Source of the DNA: an uncultured Bacteroidota bacterium
Lineage (GTDB): Bacteria > Bacteroidota > Bacteroidia > Flavobacteriales > Flavobacteriaceae
Reading direction: 5' to 3'
Length of the DNA: 64,000 nt
Assembly (NCBI GenBank): GCA_913047695.1
Contig: CAJWUI010000006.1
Span: 62,001 to 126,000 of the forward strand
Below are positions 42,157 to 53,250 of this stretch, piece after piece. A program made the position numbers and the translations under genes. Every line of letters starts with the position of its first letter. Positions within the stretch are counted from its first letter, which is position 1. The notes below the pieces were generated by a model, which saw only the letters and a list, made by a program, of their open reading frames with translations, made no database searches and had not been told where the DNA came from.

Positions 42157-42969
42157 ATGTCAAGTAATAAATATACTCGGATTACGACCAAAACACTACT
42201 AGAAATGAAATCTAAAGGTGAAAAGATTGCAATGCTAACAGCTTATGACTATAGTTTTGCTGGCTTAGTTGATAACTCTGAAATAGATGTCATTTTAGTA
42301 GGTGATTCTGCTTCTAATGTTGTCGCTGGACATGAGACAACTTTACCAATTACGCTTGATCAAATGATATATCACGCAACCAGTGTTGTTAAAGCTGCCA
42401 AAAGAGCATTAGTAATAGTAGACTTACCTTTTGGATCATATCAATCAGACCCTAAGGAAGCACTTAGATCCGCGATAAGAATAATGAAAGAATCTGGAGC
42501 TCATGGTGTAAAATTAGAAGGAGGGAAACAAGTTAAGGATTCAATTGAAAGAATAATCCAAGCAGGAATACCTGTTATGGGTCATTTGGGCCTTACCCCA
42601 CAATCAATATACAGATTTGGATCTTATAATGTAAGAGCTAAGAAAAATATTGAAGCTAAAATGTTACTAAATGAAATAATTATGTTGGAAAAAATTGGCT
42701 GTTTTGGAGTAGTTCTTGAAAAAATCCCAGCTTCACTTGCTAAAAAAGCTTCAAAATCTATAAAGATTCCTACGATTGGGATTGGGGCAGGTGTAAATGT
42801 TGATGGTCAAGTTCTTGTTTTACATGATATGCTGGGGATGAACAAAGAGTTTAGTCCACGATTTTTAAGACGATATTGTGATTTAGATGAAATTATTTGT
42901 AAAGCTATAAAACAGTACAGTAAAGATGTAAAGTCTGAAAAATTTCCTAACAAAAAAGAACAATATTAA
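42157..42969 (+). CDS. panB: 3-methyl-2-oxobutanoate hydroxymethyltransferase
   Basis: KIAMLTAYDYSFAGLVD, VGDSASNVVAGHETTLPITLDQM, GHLGLTPQSI. Confidence 0.96.
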   Translation: MSSNKYTRITTKTLLEMKSKGEKIAMLTAYDYSFAGLVDNSEIDVILVGDSASNVVAGHETTLPITLDQMIYHATSVVKAAKRALVIVDLPFGSYQSDPKEALRSAIRIMKESGAHGVKLEGGKQVKDSIERIIQAGIPVMGHLGLTPQSIYRFGSYNVRAKKNIEAKMLLNEIIMLEKIGCFGVVLEKIPASLAKKASKSIKIPTIGIGAGVNVDGQVLVLHDMLGMNKEFSPRFLRRYCDLDEIICKAIKQYSKDVKSEKFPNKKEQY

Positions 42970-42973
42970 TTTT

Positions 42974-43657
42974 TTGGATTTAATTAAGCGTATCATTTTT
43001 GAAGACAATCACATTATAATCATAAATAAAATTCCTGGTGAATTGGTGCAATCTGATAAAACTGGTGATACTTCGTTATCAGATTCAATAAAAAATTATT
43101 TAAAAATTAAGAACAACAAACCTGGTTCTGCCTATTTAGGATTAGTGCATCGTCTAGATAGACCAACAAGTGGTATTTTAGTTTTTGCCAAAACATCAAA
43201 AGCACTTGCTAGATTAAATAATCAATTTAAACTTAGGTTAACAAAAAAAATTTATTGGGCTCTTGTAGATAAAAAAATTCCAAAAACTTACACCAGCTTA
43301 TCAAATTGGATGACAAGAAATAGAAAGAAAAATAAATCTAAAGCTCATATAAACAAATTGCCTGACAGTAAATTTGCACAATTAAATTTGAAGCGAATTA
43401 AAGAATTTAAAAAATATTGTTTGTTAGAAATAGAACTTTTAAGTGGTCGTCATCATCAAATTAGAGCACAATTAAGCAGCATTGGTTTTCCCATTCAGGG
43501 TGATATAAAGTATGGGTCAGCTAGGGCAAACAAAGATAAAAGTATAAGTCTTCACTCAAAGTCCTTATCATTTACACACCCAGTCACTAAAAAAAAACTA
43601 ATTTTTGAAATACTCCCTATGAATACGGGGATATGGAAGATCGTTCTTTACGATTAA
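42974..43657 (+). CDS. RluA-family pseudouridine synthase (TTG start)
   Basis: YLGLVHRLDRPTSGILVFAKTSKALARLNNQF, LLSGRHHQIRAQLSSIGFPIQGDIKYG. Confidence 0.92.
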   Translation: MDLIKRIIFEDNHIIIINKIPGELVQSDKTGDTSLSDSIKNYLKIKNNKPGSAYLGLVHRLDRPTSGILVFAKTSKALARLNNQFKLRLTKKIYWALVDKKIPKTYTSLSNWMTRNRKKNKSKAHINKLPDSKFAQLNLKRIKEFKKYCLLEIELLSGRHHQIRAQLSSIGFPIQGDIKYGSARANKDKSISLHSKSLSFTHPVTKKKLIFEILPMNTGIWKIVLYD

Positions 43658-45191
43658 TAGTGGACGCTTTTTCACGAATGATACTTGCAATAGGTACATT
43701 TTTGATTTTACTTTCTAGCCATGAAAGGATGTCTAAATACAAAAATGATCTCCTTTCATAGGGATCGTTTTCATATCCCTTTAATTCATTATATAATGAT
43801 TTGAATGCAGTTTTTAATTCGTGAGGATAAATTTCACCCAAGCCTTTAACAAATCTAATCATAGCTTTTTGAACCTCATGTAAGTCATTCATCTTTATTA
43901 AAAATTTATATGTTTCCCTTAAATGAGTTTCTAGGTGATAATCAAATCCAGCTTCATAATGGGCGAAAATATTCAAAACCCTTGAGAAACATAATAAGTC
44001 CTCTCTCATTTTTAAGCTTTTATTGCTAATGATTTTATCCAAAAATAAAATACAATTTTCATAATCCTCAGATCCAAAGTAAATACAAGCAATTTTATAA
44101 TAGAGCATCATTATGTGATGAGGATCAATTTGATTGCTGTAGTGTTTAATACCTTTTTTGATTTCAGTAATAAGTATTAATCCCTTTTCAAAACTACCCT
44201 CTAAAAAATGAAAATTCAACTTATTACTATAATAGAATTGAAAAGTCAGAGCCTTTAGGTTATCATTTTTTGGAAAATTATTATGTTTAGTCCAAAAAAC
44301 CATTTGCTCTATGGTTTCATTGAACTTAGATGGATATTTTATTAAAACAAGACTTTCCATTAGATAATTATTCCCTTTTAAATAAAAAACTGGATGTATG
44401 TTAATCATAGCAGGTTCCTTATCAAACATTTTTACCCATTTTGAAGCATAGCGATAAGTTGATAAAAAATCCTGGGTCAAGAAGCTGTACCAAACATGAG
44501 CTTTATAGTACCAAAGTTTTTCTCTAAATCCCAATTTATCATAATCAAACTTTGGTAGATTTTCATAAAAAAATTGGGTTATTTCTCTATACTCTTGATC
44601 ACTTTTTGCATAACCTGCTTTAATTAAACGCTCGTAAAGTTTTAAAGAAAGATTGGAAAGTTTGGTTGTTAAATTGTTTTGTGCACGAAGTTTTTCAGAT
44701 TCAGCTACTAATGTCTCTGTACGATTACTCAAACTTCTTGTAATATATTGTGACTCTATGATTTTTTCTAACTCTACTATATCGTAAGCAACATACTTTT
44801 CTTGATGTTTATTTGCAAGCAATTTTGATTTTTCAAGAATTTTTAGGCTTTGCTTATACAACCCTTTTTGATATAAAATTGTAGCAAAATCTAACTGCTC
44901 TCTTATTAAAATACGGATATTTTTATGCATTGGATTCATTCGTAGGCTAATCAAAATTTGTTTATACAAATGTGCCTTCAGATTAGATAATTGTTGTTTT
45001 GTGACAATTCCCTTTTTTAAAATTACTTTTTCATCATAGCAATTCATTTTATCCAAAAGTTGAAATAAATTGAGAAATTTTGAATTCTCATTTGAATCCA
45101 TTCTTCCCACATACAAGGTGAATTGCCTTTTTTCTGATTTAGTCAAAGACTTTATGAGAATAAATAAATTATCTTTCTGGTCATTTGTCAT
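43617..45191 (-). CDS. Hypothetical helical-repeat (TPR-like) protein
   Basis: 524 aa, mostly helical repeats, begins with KSLTKSEKRQFTLYVGR; no catalytic motif recognised. Confidence 0.75.
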   Translation of the reverse strand: MTNDQKDNLFILIKSLTKSEKRQFTLYVGRMDSNENSKFLNLFQLLDKMNCYDEKVILKKGIVTKQQLSNLKAHLYKQILISLRMNPMHKNIRILIREQLDFATILYQKGLYKQSLKILEKSKLLANKHQEKYVAYDIVELEKIIESQYITRSLSNRTETLVAESEKLRAQNNLTTKLSNLSLKLYERLIKAGYAKSDQEYREITQFFYENLPKFDYDKLGFREKLWYYKAHVWYSFLTQDFLSTYRYASKWVKMFDKEPAMINIHPVFYLKGNNYLMESLVLIKYPSKFNETIEQMVFWTKHNNFPKNDNLKALTFQFYYSNKLNFHFLEGSFEKGLILITEIKKGIKHYSNQIDPHHIMMLYYKIACIYFGSEDYENCILFLDKIISNKSLKMREDLLCFSRVLNIFAHYEAGFDYHLETHLRETYKFLIKMNDLHEVQKAMIRFVKGLGEIYPHELKTAFKSLYNELKGYENDPYERRSFLYLDILSWLESKIKNVPIASIIREKASTINRKERSSISPYS

Positions 45192-45344
45192 TGTAAATTA
45201 TTTATATACAAATTACTAATAATTAGCATGTTAGGTGTTTGTTTTTCACAACGAATATTGTAATACAAAAATAGCTATTTTTATTATTGGAAAACATAAA
45301 TTATATTTTAGTTTGATAGAAAATTTCAGCTTTGAATCAATAAT

Positions 45345-46499
45345 ATGGAATTTGTAGAAATATTTGACACTACTTTACGCGATGGCGAACAAGTTCCTGG
45401 CTGTAAATTAGATTCTTCAACAAAACTTACAATAGCGAAACAATTAGACGAGTTAGGAGTTGATGTATTAGAAGCTGGTTTCCCAATATCAAGTCCTGGG
45501 GATTACAGAGCTGTGGAAAATATTTCTAAGTTGGTGAAAAATTCTAAAGTTTGTGGTTTGACTAGGGCAGTGAAAAAGGATATTGATGTTGCAGCTGATG
45601 CATTAAGATTTGCAAAAAGAGCTAGAATTCATACTGGAATAGGTACATCTGAAAGTCATATCAGATTTAAATTTAATTCAAGTCCAGAAAAAATTATTGA
45701 ACGTGCAACAGCCGCCGTTGCTCATGCTAAAAGTTATGTAGAGGATGTTGAATTTTATGCGGAAGATGCGGGAAGAACAAATAATGAATTTTTAGCTAAA
45801 ATATGTCAAGCAGTAATTAAAGCTGGTGCAACGGTTTTAAATATCCCTGACACAACTGGTTATTGTTTACCTGAAGAATATGGATCTAAAATTAAATATC
45901 TCAAGGAAAATGTAAAGGGTATTCACAATGCTATTATTTCGTGCCACTGTCACAATGATTTAGGTCTTGCTACTGCTAATTCGATAGCAGGTGTTCAAAA
46001 TGGAGCTAGACAAATTGAGTGTACAATAAATGGTATTGGTGAACGTGCAGGAAATACTTCTCTAGAGGAGGTTGTTATGATACTACGTCAACACCCAAAA
46101 TTGAATCTTGATACAAGAATAAAATCAAAACAACTTTTATTTACTAGCCAACTTGTTTCTGAAAGTATGGCAATGCCCGTCCAACCTAATAAGGCAATTG
46201 TAGGTGCAAATGCTTTTGCTCACTCATCTGGTATACATCAAGATGGTGTTATAAAGAAACGTGAAACTTATGAAATAATAAATCCAAGGGATGTGGGTGT
46301 AAATGAATCATCCATAGTTTTAACTGCAAGATCTGGAAGAGCTGCTTTAGCATATCGGGCAAAAAAAATTGGTTATGAATTAGACAAGCTTCAACTTGAC
46401 CGTGTATACGAACAATTTTTAATAGTCGCAGATAAAATTAAAGAAATAGGGGATGAGGATCTCCCAGAGATAATCAAAGCAAGTAATTTGAAGAAATAA
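45345..46499 (+). CDS. leuA: 2-isopropylmalate synthase, catalytic domain only
   Basis: [46 protein letters not shown]; 384 aa, lacks C-terminal regulatory domain. Confidence 0.9.
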   Translation: MEFVEIFDTTLRDGEQVPGCKLDSSTKLTIAKQLDELGVDVLEAGFPISSPGDYRAVENISKLVKNSKVCGLTRAVKKDIDVAADALRFAKRARIHTGIGTSESHIRFKFNSSPEKIIERATAAVAHAKSYVEDVEFYAEDAGRTNNEFLAKICQAVIKAGATVLNIPDTTGYCLPEEYGSKIKYLKENVKGIHNAIISCHCHNDLGLATANSIAGVQNGARQIECTINGIGERAGNTSLEEVVMILRQHPKLNLDTRIKSKQLLFTSQLVSESMAMPVQPNKAIVGANAFAHSSGIHQDGVIKKRETYEIINPRDVGVNESSIVLTARSGRAALAYRAKKIGYELDKLQLDRVYEQFLIVADKIKEIGDEDLPEIIKASNLKK

Positions 46500-46510
46500 A
46501 ATCAAAACGT

Positions 46511-47905
46511 ATGGCTAAAACTCTATTTGATAAAGTCTGGGACTCCCACGTTGTGAAAAGAATTAAAAACGGACCAGACGTTTTATTCATTGATCGTCAC
46601 ATGATTCATGAAGTTACGAGTCCTGTAGCTTTTCTTGGCTTAAAAAATAGAAGAATTTCTGTGCTTTATCCCAAAAGAACTTTTGCAACAGCTGATCACA
46701 ATACACCTACAAAAAATCAACACTTACCCATAACTGACCCTGAATCAAAAAATCAGCTTGAAGCACTCGAAAAAAATGCAAATGAACATGGTATTTCCTA
46801 TTGGGGACTTGGACACAAAAAAAATGGTATTGTGCATGTTGTAGGTCCAGAGTATGGAATAACTCAACCTGGAGCTACAATAGTTTGTGGTGATTCACAT
46901 ACATCCACTCACGGTGCTTTTGGTGCAATAGCATTTGGAATTGGAACATCCGAAGTAGAGATGGTACTAGCAACCCAATGCATTATGCAACCAAAACCAA
47001 AAAAAATGAGAATAACTATTGATGGAAAATTAAATAACGGTGTTACTCCAAAGGACATAGCATTATTTATAATTTCAAAATTAACAACATCAGGAGCAAC
47101 TGGTTATTTTGTTGAGTATCACGGAGAAGTGTTCCGTGAGTTAAGCATGGAAGGCAGAATGACAGTTTGTAATCTCAGTATTGAAATGGGTGCTCGAGGA
47201 GGAATGATTGCTCCAGATAGTAAAACTTTTGAATACATTAAGGATAGGGAATTCACTCCAAAAGGAGATGATCTGTTAAAAACAAAAAAGTATTGGGGTA
47301 CACTTTTCACAGATAAAGGGGCGAAATTTGACAAAGAGTTCTTTTTTAAAGGTTCAGAAATTGATCCAATGATAACATTTGGTACAAATCCTGGAATGGG
47401 AATTAGTATCACAAAATCAATTCCAAAGGCTAAAGATGTTGATAATGGTAAATTAACATATATAAAGTCATTAGATTACATGGGTTATAAAGAAGGTGAA
47501 AGCATGATTGGAAAACCTATTGACTATGTTTTTATAGGAAGTTGTACTAATGGACGTATTGAGGATTTCAGAGCTTTTGCAAGTATCGTAAGTGGTCGTA
47601 AGCGTTCTAAAAATGTTACTGCATGGCTTGTACCAGGTTCTCATAAAGTTATGGAAGCTATTAAGAACGAGGGATTGTTAGAAATCTTTAAAGATGCTGA
47701 ATTTGAATTAAGAGAACCAGGTTGTTCAGCTTGCTTGGCAATGAATGATGATAAAATACCTCCTGGAAAATATGCAGTTAGCACTTCTAATAGAAACTTT
47801 GAAGGTAGGCAAGGCCCTGGTGCAAGAACACTTCTTGCAAGTCCACTTGTTGCTGCAGCAGCCGCAATAACTGGCAAGATAACGGATCCCAGATCTCTCA
47901 TTTAA
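46511..47905 (+). CDS. leuC: 3-isopropylmalate dehydratase large subunit
   Basis: Aconitase motifs: [49 protein letters not shown]. Confidence 0.97.
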   Translation: MAKTLFDKVWDSHVVKRIKNGPDVLFIDRHMIHEVTSPVAFLGLKNRRISVLYPKRTFATADHNTPTKNQHLPITDPESKNQLEALEKNANEHGISYWGLGHKKNGIVHVVGPEYGITQPGATIVCGDSHTSTHGAFGAIAFGIGTSEVEMVLATQCIMQPKPKKMRITIDGKLNNGVTPKDIALFIISKLTTSGATGYFVEYHGEVFRELSMEGRMTVCNLSIEMGARGGMIAPDSKTFEYIKDREFTPKGDDLLKTKKYWGTLFTDKGAKFDKEFFFKGSEIDPMITFGTNPGMGISITKSIPKAKDVDNGKLTYIKSLDYMGYKEGESMIGKPIDYVFIGSCTNGRIEDFRAFASIVSGRKRSKNVTAWLVPGSHKVMEAIKNEGLLEIFKDAEFELREPGCSACLAMNDDKIPPGKYAVSTSNRNFEGRQGPGARTLLASPLVAAAAAITGKITDPRSLI

Positions 47906-47910
47906 TTAGT

Positions 47911-48507
47911 ATGTCATACGATTCATTCAAAGTTTTAAAAAGTTCAGCTGTCCCATTACCTATAGAAAACGTAGATACGGATCAAATAATTCCCGCAAGA
48001 TTTCTTAAAGCAACAGAAAGAAAGGGATTTGGGGATAACTTATTTAGGGACTGGAGATTTAATCAAGATAACAGTATTAAAAATGATTTTGTATTAAATA
48101 ATCCAACATATTCTGGAAGTATATTAGTAGGAGGAAACAACTTTGGATCAGGTTCATCAAGGGAGCATGCAGCATGGGCAATATATGACTACGGATTCAG
48201 GTGTGTTGTGTCAAGTTTCTTTGCTGATATTTTTAAAAATAACTGTTTAAATATTGGCGTCCTTCCTGTAGAAGTATCACAATCATTTCTAAATCATATT
48301 TTTGAAGCTATTTATAATGATGCAAAAACAGAATTAAAAATTGACCTACCAAAACAATTAATAAGTATATGTAACTCAAAATATTCTGAAAAGTTTAAAA
48401 TAAATTCTTACAAAAAAGAAAATATGATTAACGGTTATGACGATATTGACTATTTGTGTAGCATGAAATCCAAAATAAAAGAATTTGAATCTAAATCACC
48501 TTTATAG
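47911..48507 (+). CDS. leuD: 3-isopropylmalate dehydratase small subunit
   Basis: NVDTDQIIPARFL, NFGSGSSREHAAWAI. Confidence 0.96.
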   Translation: MSYDSFKVLKSSAVPLPIENVDTDQIIPARFLKATERKGFGDNLFRDWRFNQDNSIKNDFVLNNPTYSGSILVGGNNFGSGSSREHAAWAIYDYGFRCVVSSFFADIFKNNCLNIGVLPVEVSQSFLNHIFEAIYNDAKTELKIDLPKQLISICNSKYSEKFKINSYKKENMINGYDDIDYLCSMKSKIKEFESKSPL

Positions 48508-48524
48508 AAATATTCAATTTTAAA

Positions 48525-50042
48525 ATGAATAAGCATTTAGAGATAATGGACACAACCCTTAGAGATGGAGAGCAAACCTCAGGAGTTTCTTTTTCTATTT
48601 CTGAAAAACTTACTCTTGCCCAACTATTACTACAAGAACTAAACATAGACAGGATTGAGATAGCGTCAGCTCACGTTTCTGAGGGTGAGGCAAAAGCAGT
48701 AAAAGGCATAACTGATTGGGCAAAATCGAACGGCTATATAAATCGAATCGAGATTCTAACTTTTGTAGATGATGGAAGATCAATAAACTGGATGAAAAAC
48801 GCTGGAGCAAAGGTTCAAAATTTACTAACAAAAGGGTCATTAAATCATCTAAAATATCAACTAAAGCAAACCCCCGAAAACCATTTTAAAAATATTTTAA
48901 AATGTATTAAAATTGCTGAAAGTGAAGGGTTAAATACAAATGTTTATTTAGAGGACTGGAGCAATGGAATGTCTGATTCAAGAAATTACGTATATAATTA
49001 CCTTGATTTTATATCTAATCAAAATATTACTAGAGTTTTACTTCCTGATACATTAGGGGTTCTAACACCTGAAATGACTTCTGAATATTTATCTGAGCTT
49101 GTAAACCGCTATCCTAATATACATTTTGACTTTCACGGTCATAATGATTATGATCTTAGTGTTGCAAATGTACTAGAGGCTGTAAAAGCCGGAGTTAAAG
49201 GGGTTCACTTGACTGTAAATGGTATGGGTGAACGTGCCGGTAATGCACCGTTAGCAAGTGTTGTTGCTGTAATAAATGATTTTCTTCCGGAAGTTAAAAT
49301 AAATATTAAAGAAAATGCATTACATAAGGTTAGCCAGCTTGTTGCTACTATTACTGGATTCAGGATTCCTGCAAATAAACCAATTGTAGGTGAAAATGTT
49401 TTCACACAAACAGCAGGGATTCATGCTGATGGTGATCACAAGAGAAATTTATATTTTAATGATCTTCTTCCAGAGCGTTTTGACAGAAAAAGAAAATATG
49501 CATTAGGAAAAACATCTGGAAAAGCAAATATTCAAAAAAATCTCCAAGAATTAGGTTTAACCCTTAATGATGGAGATCTTAAGAAAGTAACTCAACGAAT
49601 AATCGAACTTGGTGACAGAAAAGAGCGTGTCACAGCTGAGGATCTCCCTTTTATAATTTCAGATGTTTTAGGTGGTGAAATTCCTGATAAAGTAAAAATT
49701 GACTCTTACGTATTAACTCATTCAAAAGGATTAAGACCAACTACAAGTATTTCCTTAAAAATTGAAAATAAAATATTTGAGGAAAATGCTTCAGGCGACG
49801 GTCAATATGATGCTTTTTGGAATGCTTTAAACAAGGTTTATCAAAAACAAAAAAGGAGCTTACCTATTCTAGTAGATTATGCTGTAAGAATACCCCCAGG
49901 CAGTAATTCAGACGCTTTATGTGAAACCACAATCACTTGGCATAATGGATCTAATGATTTTAAAACTAGAGGATTAGACTCTGATCAAACTGTTTCAGCA
50001 ATTAAAGCTACAGAAAAGATGTTAAATATAATACAACAATAG
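48525..50042 (+). CDS. Second isopropylmalate/citramalate-synthase-family enzyme with LeuA regulatory domain
   Basis: [48 protein letters not shown]-terminal ACT-like LeuA dimer domain. Confidence 0.9.
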   Translation: MNKHLEIMDTTLRDGEQTSGVSFSISEKLTLAQLLLQELNIDRIEIASAHVSEGEAKAVKGITDWAKSNGYINRIEILTFVDDGRSINWMKNAGAKVQNLLTKGSLNHLKYQLKQTPENHFKNILKCIKIAESEGLNTNVYLEDWSNGMSDSRNYVYNYLDFISNQNITRVLLPDTLGVLTPEMTSEYLSELVNRYPNIHFDFHGHNDYDLSVANVLEAVKAGVKGVHLTVNGMGERAGNAPLASVVAVINDFLPEVKINIKENALHKVSQLVATITGFRIPANKPIVGENVFTQTAGIHADGDHKRNLYFNDLLPERFDRKRKYALGKTSGKANIQKNLQELGLTLNDGDLKKVTQRIIELGDRKERVTAEDLPFIISDVLGGEIPDKVKIDSYVLTHSKGLRPTTSISLKIENKIFEENASGDGQYDAFWNALNKVYQKQKRSLPILVDYAVRIPPGSNSDALCETTITWHNGSNDFKTRGLDSDQTVSAIKATEKMLNIIQQ

Positions 50043-50050
50043 TACCCCTT

Positions 50051-51115
50051 ATGGATTTTAAAATAGCCCTTCTTGCAGGAGATGGAATTGGACCTGAAGT
50101 AATAAATGAAGCTGTTAAAGTATCAGATGCAATTGCCGAAAAATTTAATCATAATATTGAATGGAAACCCGCTTTAGTGGGAGCTGCAGCAATTGACGCT
50201 GTTGGGGATCCTTATCCAAATGAAACCCATGATATATGTCTTACTTCAGACGCAATTCTCTTTGGAGCTATTGGACACCCACGGTTTGATAAAGATCCAT
50301 TAGCAAAAGTGAGACCAGAGCAAGGGCTTTTAAGAATGAGAAAAAAACTTGGCTTATTCGCTAATGTACGACCAACTTTTACATTCCCCTCTTTATTAAA
50401 TAAATCACCTTTAAAAAAAGAGCGCATTCAGGGTACAGATTTAGTTTTTCTAAGGGAGCTAACGGGAGGAATTTATTTTGGAGAGAGAGGTAGAAAAGAC
50501 AATGGAAATACAGCTTTTGATACTTGCACATACAATCGAGATGAAATAAAAAGAATAGCTGTTAAAGGTTTTGAATTGGCCATGAAAAGAAAAAAAAAAC
50601 TATGCTGTGTTGATAAAGCAAATGTTTTGGAAAGTTCTCGATTATGGAGAGAAACATTTCAAGAAATGGAAAAAGATTACCCAGATGTAAAAGTTTCATA
50701 TGAATTTGTTGATGCCGTTGCAATGCGACTTGTTCAATGGCCAAACTCTTATGATATTTTAGTAACTGAGAATCTTTTTGGTGATATTTTAACTGATGAA
50801 GCATCTGTTATTTCTGGATCAATGGGTCTAATGCCTTCAGCATCTGTTGGTTTAGAAAATTCGTTATACGAACCCATACATGGATCATTTCCTGAAGCTG
50901 CAGGGCTCGGAATTGCAAATCCTTTAGCTACTATTCTGTCTGCAGCAATGATGTTTGAAATGAGCTTTGGTTTAAATAATGAGGGAGCAAATATTCGCGA
51001 AGTGGTAAATAGATCATTAACTGAAGGAAAAGTTACCAAAGATTTAGCAGAAGAGGGCAAAAATTTTTTGTCCACCTCTGATGTCGGAGATTATTTAATA
51101 GAACTGATTAAGTAA
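50051..51115 (+). CDS. leuB: 3-isopropylmalate dehydrogenase
   Basis: IALLAGDGIGPEVINEAVKV, LRELTGGIYFGERG, EPIHGSFPEAAGLGIANPLATILSAAMM. Confidence 0.97.
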   Translation: MDFKIALLAGDGIGPEVINEAVKVSDAIAEKFNHNIEWKPALVGAAAIDAVGDPYPNETHDICLTSDAILFGAIGHPRFDKDPLAKVRPEQGLLRMRKKLGLFANVRPTFTFPSLLNKSPLKKERIQGTDLVFLRELTGGIYFGERGRKDNGNTAFDTCTYNRDEIKRIAVKGFELAMKRKKKLCCVDKANVLESSRLWRETFQEMEKDYPDVKVSYEFVDAVAMRLVQWPNSYDILVTENLFGDILTDEASVISGSMGLMPSASVGLENSLYEPIHGSFPEAAGLGIANPLATILSAAMMFEMSFGLNNEGANIREVVNRSLTEGKVTKDLAEEGKNFLSTSDVGDYLIELIK

Positions 51116-51144
51116 TATTTATATTTGTAAGATAAAGTAGTTAA

Positions 51145-51798
51145 ATGAAAGCCTTATTTGCCCTAATATTTTCAATTTCGTTACAAACATGTATTTCAAA
51201 TACTTCTCCTTTTAATAATTCTGAAGTAATTTGGACCCCTCCAGAAATGAATCAAGAAGGTTTAAAAAAAGCATATTTTGCTTCAGGTTGTTTTTGGTGT
51301 GTAGAAGCAATTTATGAAAGTGTTAAAGGAGTTAAAGAAGTTTACTCTGGTTATGCAGGAGGTTTCACAAAAAATCCTAATTACAATCAAATTGGAACAG
51401 GTAGAACGGGTCATGCAGAGTCAGTTGAGGTCATATATAACCCAAATCAAGTTAGTTATGGTACTCTTTTAAGAGTATTTTTTGGTTCTCATGATCCAAC
51501 AACTCCTAATAGACAAGGACCGGATTATGGATCTCAATATCGTTCGATAGCATTTTATACAAATGAATTCGAGAGAGAATCTATTATTAACTATATAAAA
51601 ACTTTGAATAATGGTAATTATTTTTCAAACAAGATAATTACAGAGATTAAACCATTAGAAAAATTCTATTATGCTGAAGATTACCATCAAGATTATGAAA
51701 AAAATAATCCCGATAATCCCTATGTAAAAAACGTTTCCATTCCTAGACTAAAAAAATTTCAAAAACAATATCCAGAGCTTTTAAAGGAAATACATTGA
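51145..51798 (+). CDS. msrA: Peptide-methionine (S)-S-oxide reductase MsrA, exported
   Basis: ASGCFWCVEAIYESVKGVKEVYSGYAGG, FFGSHDPTTPNRQGPDYGSQYRS; N-terminal signal. Confidence 0.95.
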   Translation: MKALFALIFSISLQTCISNTSPFNNSEVIWTPPEMNQEGLKKAYFASGCFWCVEAIYESVKGVKEVYSGYAGGFTKNPNYNQIGTGRTGHAESVEVIYNPNQVSYGTLLRVFFGSHDPTTPNRQGPDYGSQYRSIAFYTNEFERESIINYIKTLNNGNYFSNKIITEIKPLEKFYYAEDYHQDYEKNNPDNPYVKNVSIPRLKKFQKQYPELLKEIH

Positions 51799-52700
51799 AA
51801 ATATATACCCTAGATAATGGAAACATAAAAGCGGTATTCTTATCATTTGGTGCCATTCTTCACGAATTATGGGTAAAAAACAGATATGGAAAATTCATAA
51901 ATGTAATTCAAGGATTTAAAAATCTTAACGATTACATTTCAGATTCATGGTCGAGGGGTGCAGTTATAGGGCGTTATGCTGGAAGACTTATAAATCCTAT
52001 AAAAGTAAATGGGAAATTATATGAAATTGAAAATGAAAAAGGTATTATGCTGCATAGCGGATCTGAAGGTTGGGGGAAAAAAAACTGGGCCTTAGTAGAT
52101 TTAATAGAAAAACAAAAAGTTAAATTTAAATATGAATGTCCTGCAGGGACAACTGGATTTCCAGGAAAAGTTCAAGCTAACGTTTCTTATTCTTTAGAAA
52201 ATAATAAATTAAACATTGACTATTCAGCTATTACTGAATCACCAACTCATATAAACTTAACAAACCATGCATATTTTAATCTCAATAAAAATGAATCAAT
52301 CGGTAAAAGTTTCTTAAGGATAAATGCAGACAAATATTTAGAACTAGACAAAAGTTTAGTTCCTAGTGGAAAAAAACTATTAGTTAAAAATACAAATCTT
52401 GATTTTAGATATTCTAGGAAACTCGGTAAAATTCGGTTGGATGACTATTTTGTGGTTAATCAAACTAATAGTCCAGTGGCAGAATTTTTTGAACCAAAAA
52501 ATGGAATAAATATGAGTGTTCTCACAAATCAACCTGGTTTAGTCGTTTTTACACCTCCACATTTTCAAGCGATTTGCTTTGAAACACAAAAGTTTTCCAA
52601 TACCCCAAATATTCTCTCATTTCCCTCAACTTTAATAAATCCTCATGAGGTTTATCGTCATAAGACTTCATTTGTTTTTAATATTCAGAAGAATAATTAG
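51795..52700 (+). CDS. Aldose 1-epimerase
   Basis: GRYAGRLINP, HINLTNHAYFNLN, PGLVVFTPPHF. Confidence 0.9.
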   Translation: MKIYTLDNGNIKAVFLSFGAILHELWVKNRYGKFINVIQGFKNLNDYISDSWSRGAVIGRYAGRLINPIKVNGKLYEIENEKGIMLHSGSEGWGKKNWALVDLIEKQKVKFKYECPAGTTGFPGKVQANVSYSLENNKLNIDYSAITESPTHINLTNHAYFNLNKNESIGKSFLRINADKYLELDKSLVPSGKKLLVKNTNLDFRYSRKLGKIRLDDYFVVNQTNSPVAEFFEPKNGINMSVLTNQPGLVVFTPPHFQAICFETQKFSNTPNILSFPSTLINPHEVYRHKTSFVFNIQKNN

Positions 52701-53243
52701 TTTTTCCCACATCTTGTAAAATAAAATTCCAATTATACTTCCTACAATCATCCCGCAGATAATATCAAGTGGATAATGTACCCCAATGTATATTCTACTG
52801 TATGAAATTAGTCCTGCTGTAAAAATTAGAATAATATTTGCCATTTTAAAATGCCTTTTGACGACTCTTCCAAAGAAAAAAGCTAAGGCAAATGAATTAG
52901 ATGCGTGTCCAGAAAAAAAACTGAATTTACCACCACACGATGATTTAACTAACCTAACCAAATCTTTTAATTGAAAATCAAAGCATGGTCTAAGCCTACC
53001 AACTTGAACTTTACAAAGGTTAGTCAATTGGTCTGTAACCAAAACCAGAATCAAACCAAAAATTACTAAGGAGATTATCTGTTTTCTTTTGATTTTTAAA
53101 CTTAGTAATAATATTATCGAAACATAAACCAATACATTAGATCCCCGATGAGTCATTAACATCCAAAATTGATCGAATCTATTACTTCCTAAGCCATTGA
53201 GGAATAAAAATAATTCTTTATCAAAAGCAATTATTGACTCCAT
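52668..53243 (-). CDS. PAP2-family phosphatase
   Basis: KVQVGRLRPC, FSGHASNSFALA, SRIYIGVHYPLDIICG. Confidence 0.92.
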   Translation of the reverse strand: MESIIAFDKELFLFLNGLGSNRFDQFWMLMTHRGSNVLVYVSIILLLSLKIKRKQIISLVIFGLILVLVTDQLTNLCKVQVGRLRPCFDFQLKDLVRLVKSSCGGKFSFFSGHASNSFALAFFFGRVVKRHFKMANIILIFTAGLISYSRIYIGVHYPLDIICGMIVGSIIGILFYKMWEKLIILLNIKNK

Positions 53244-53250
53244 TTATATA

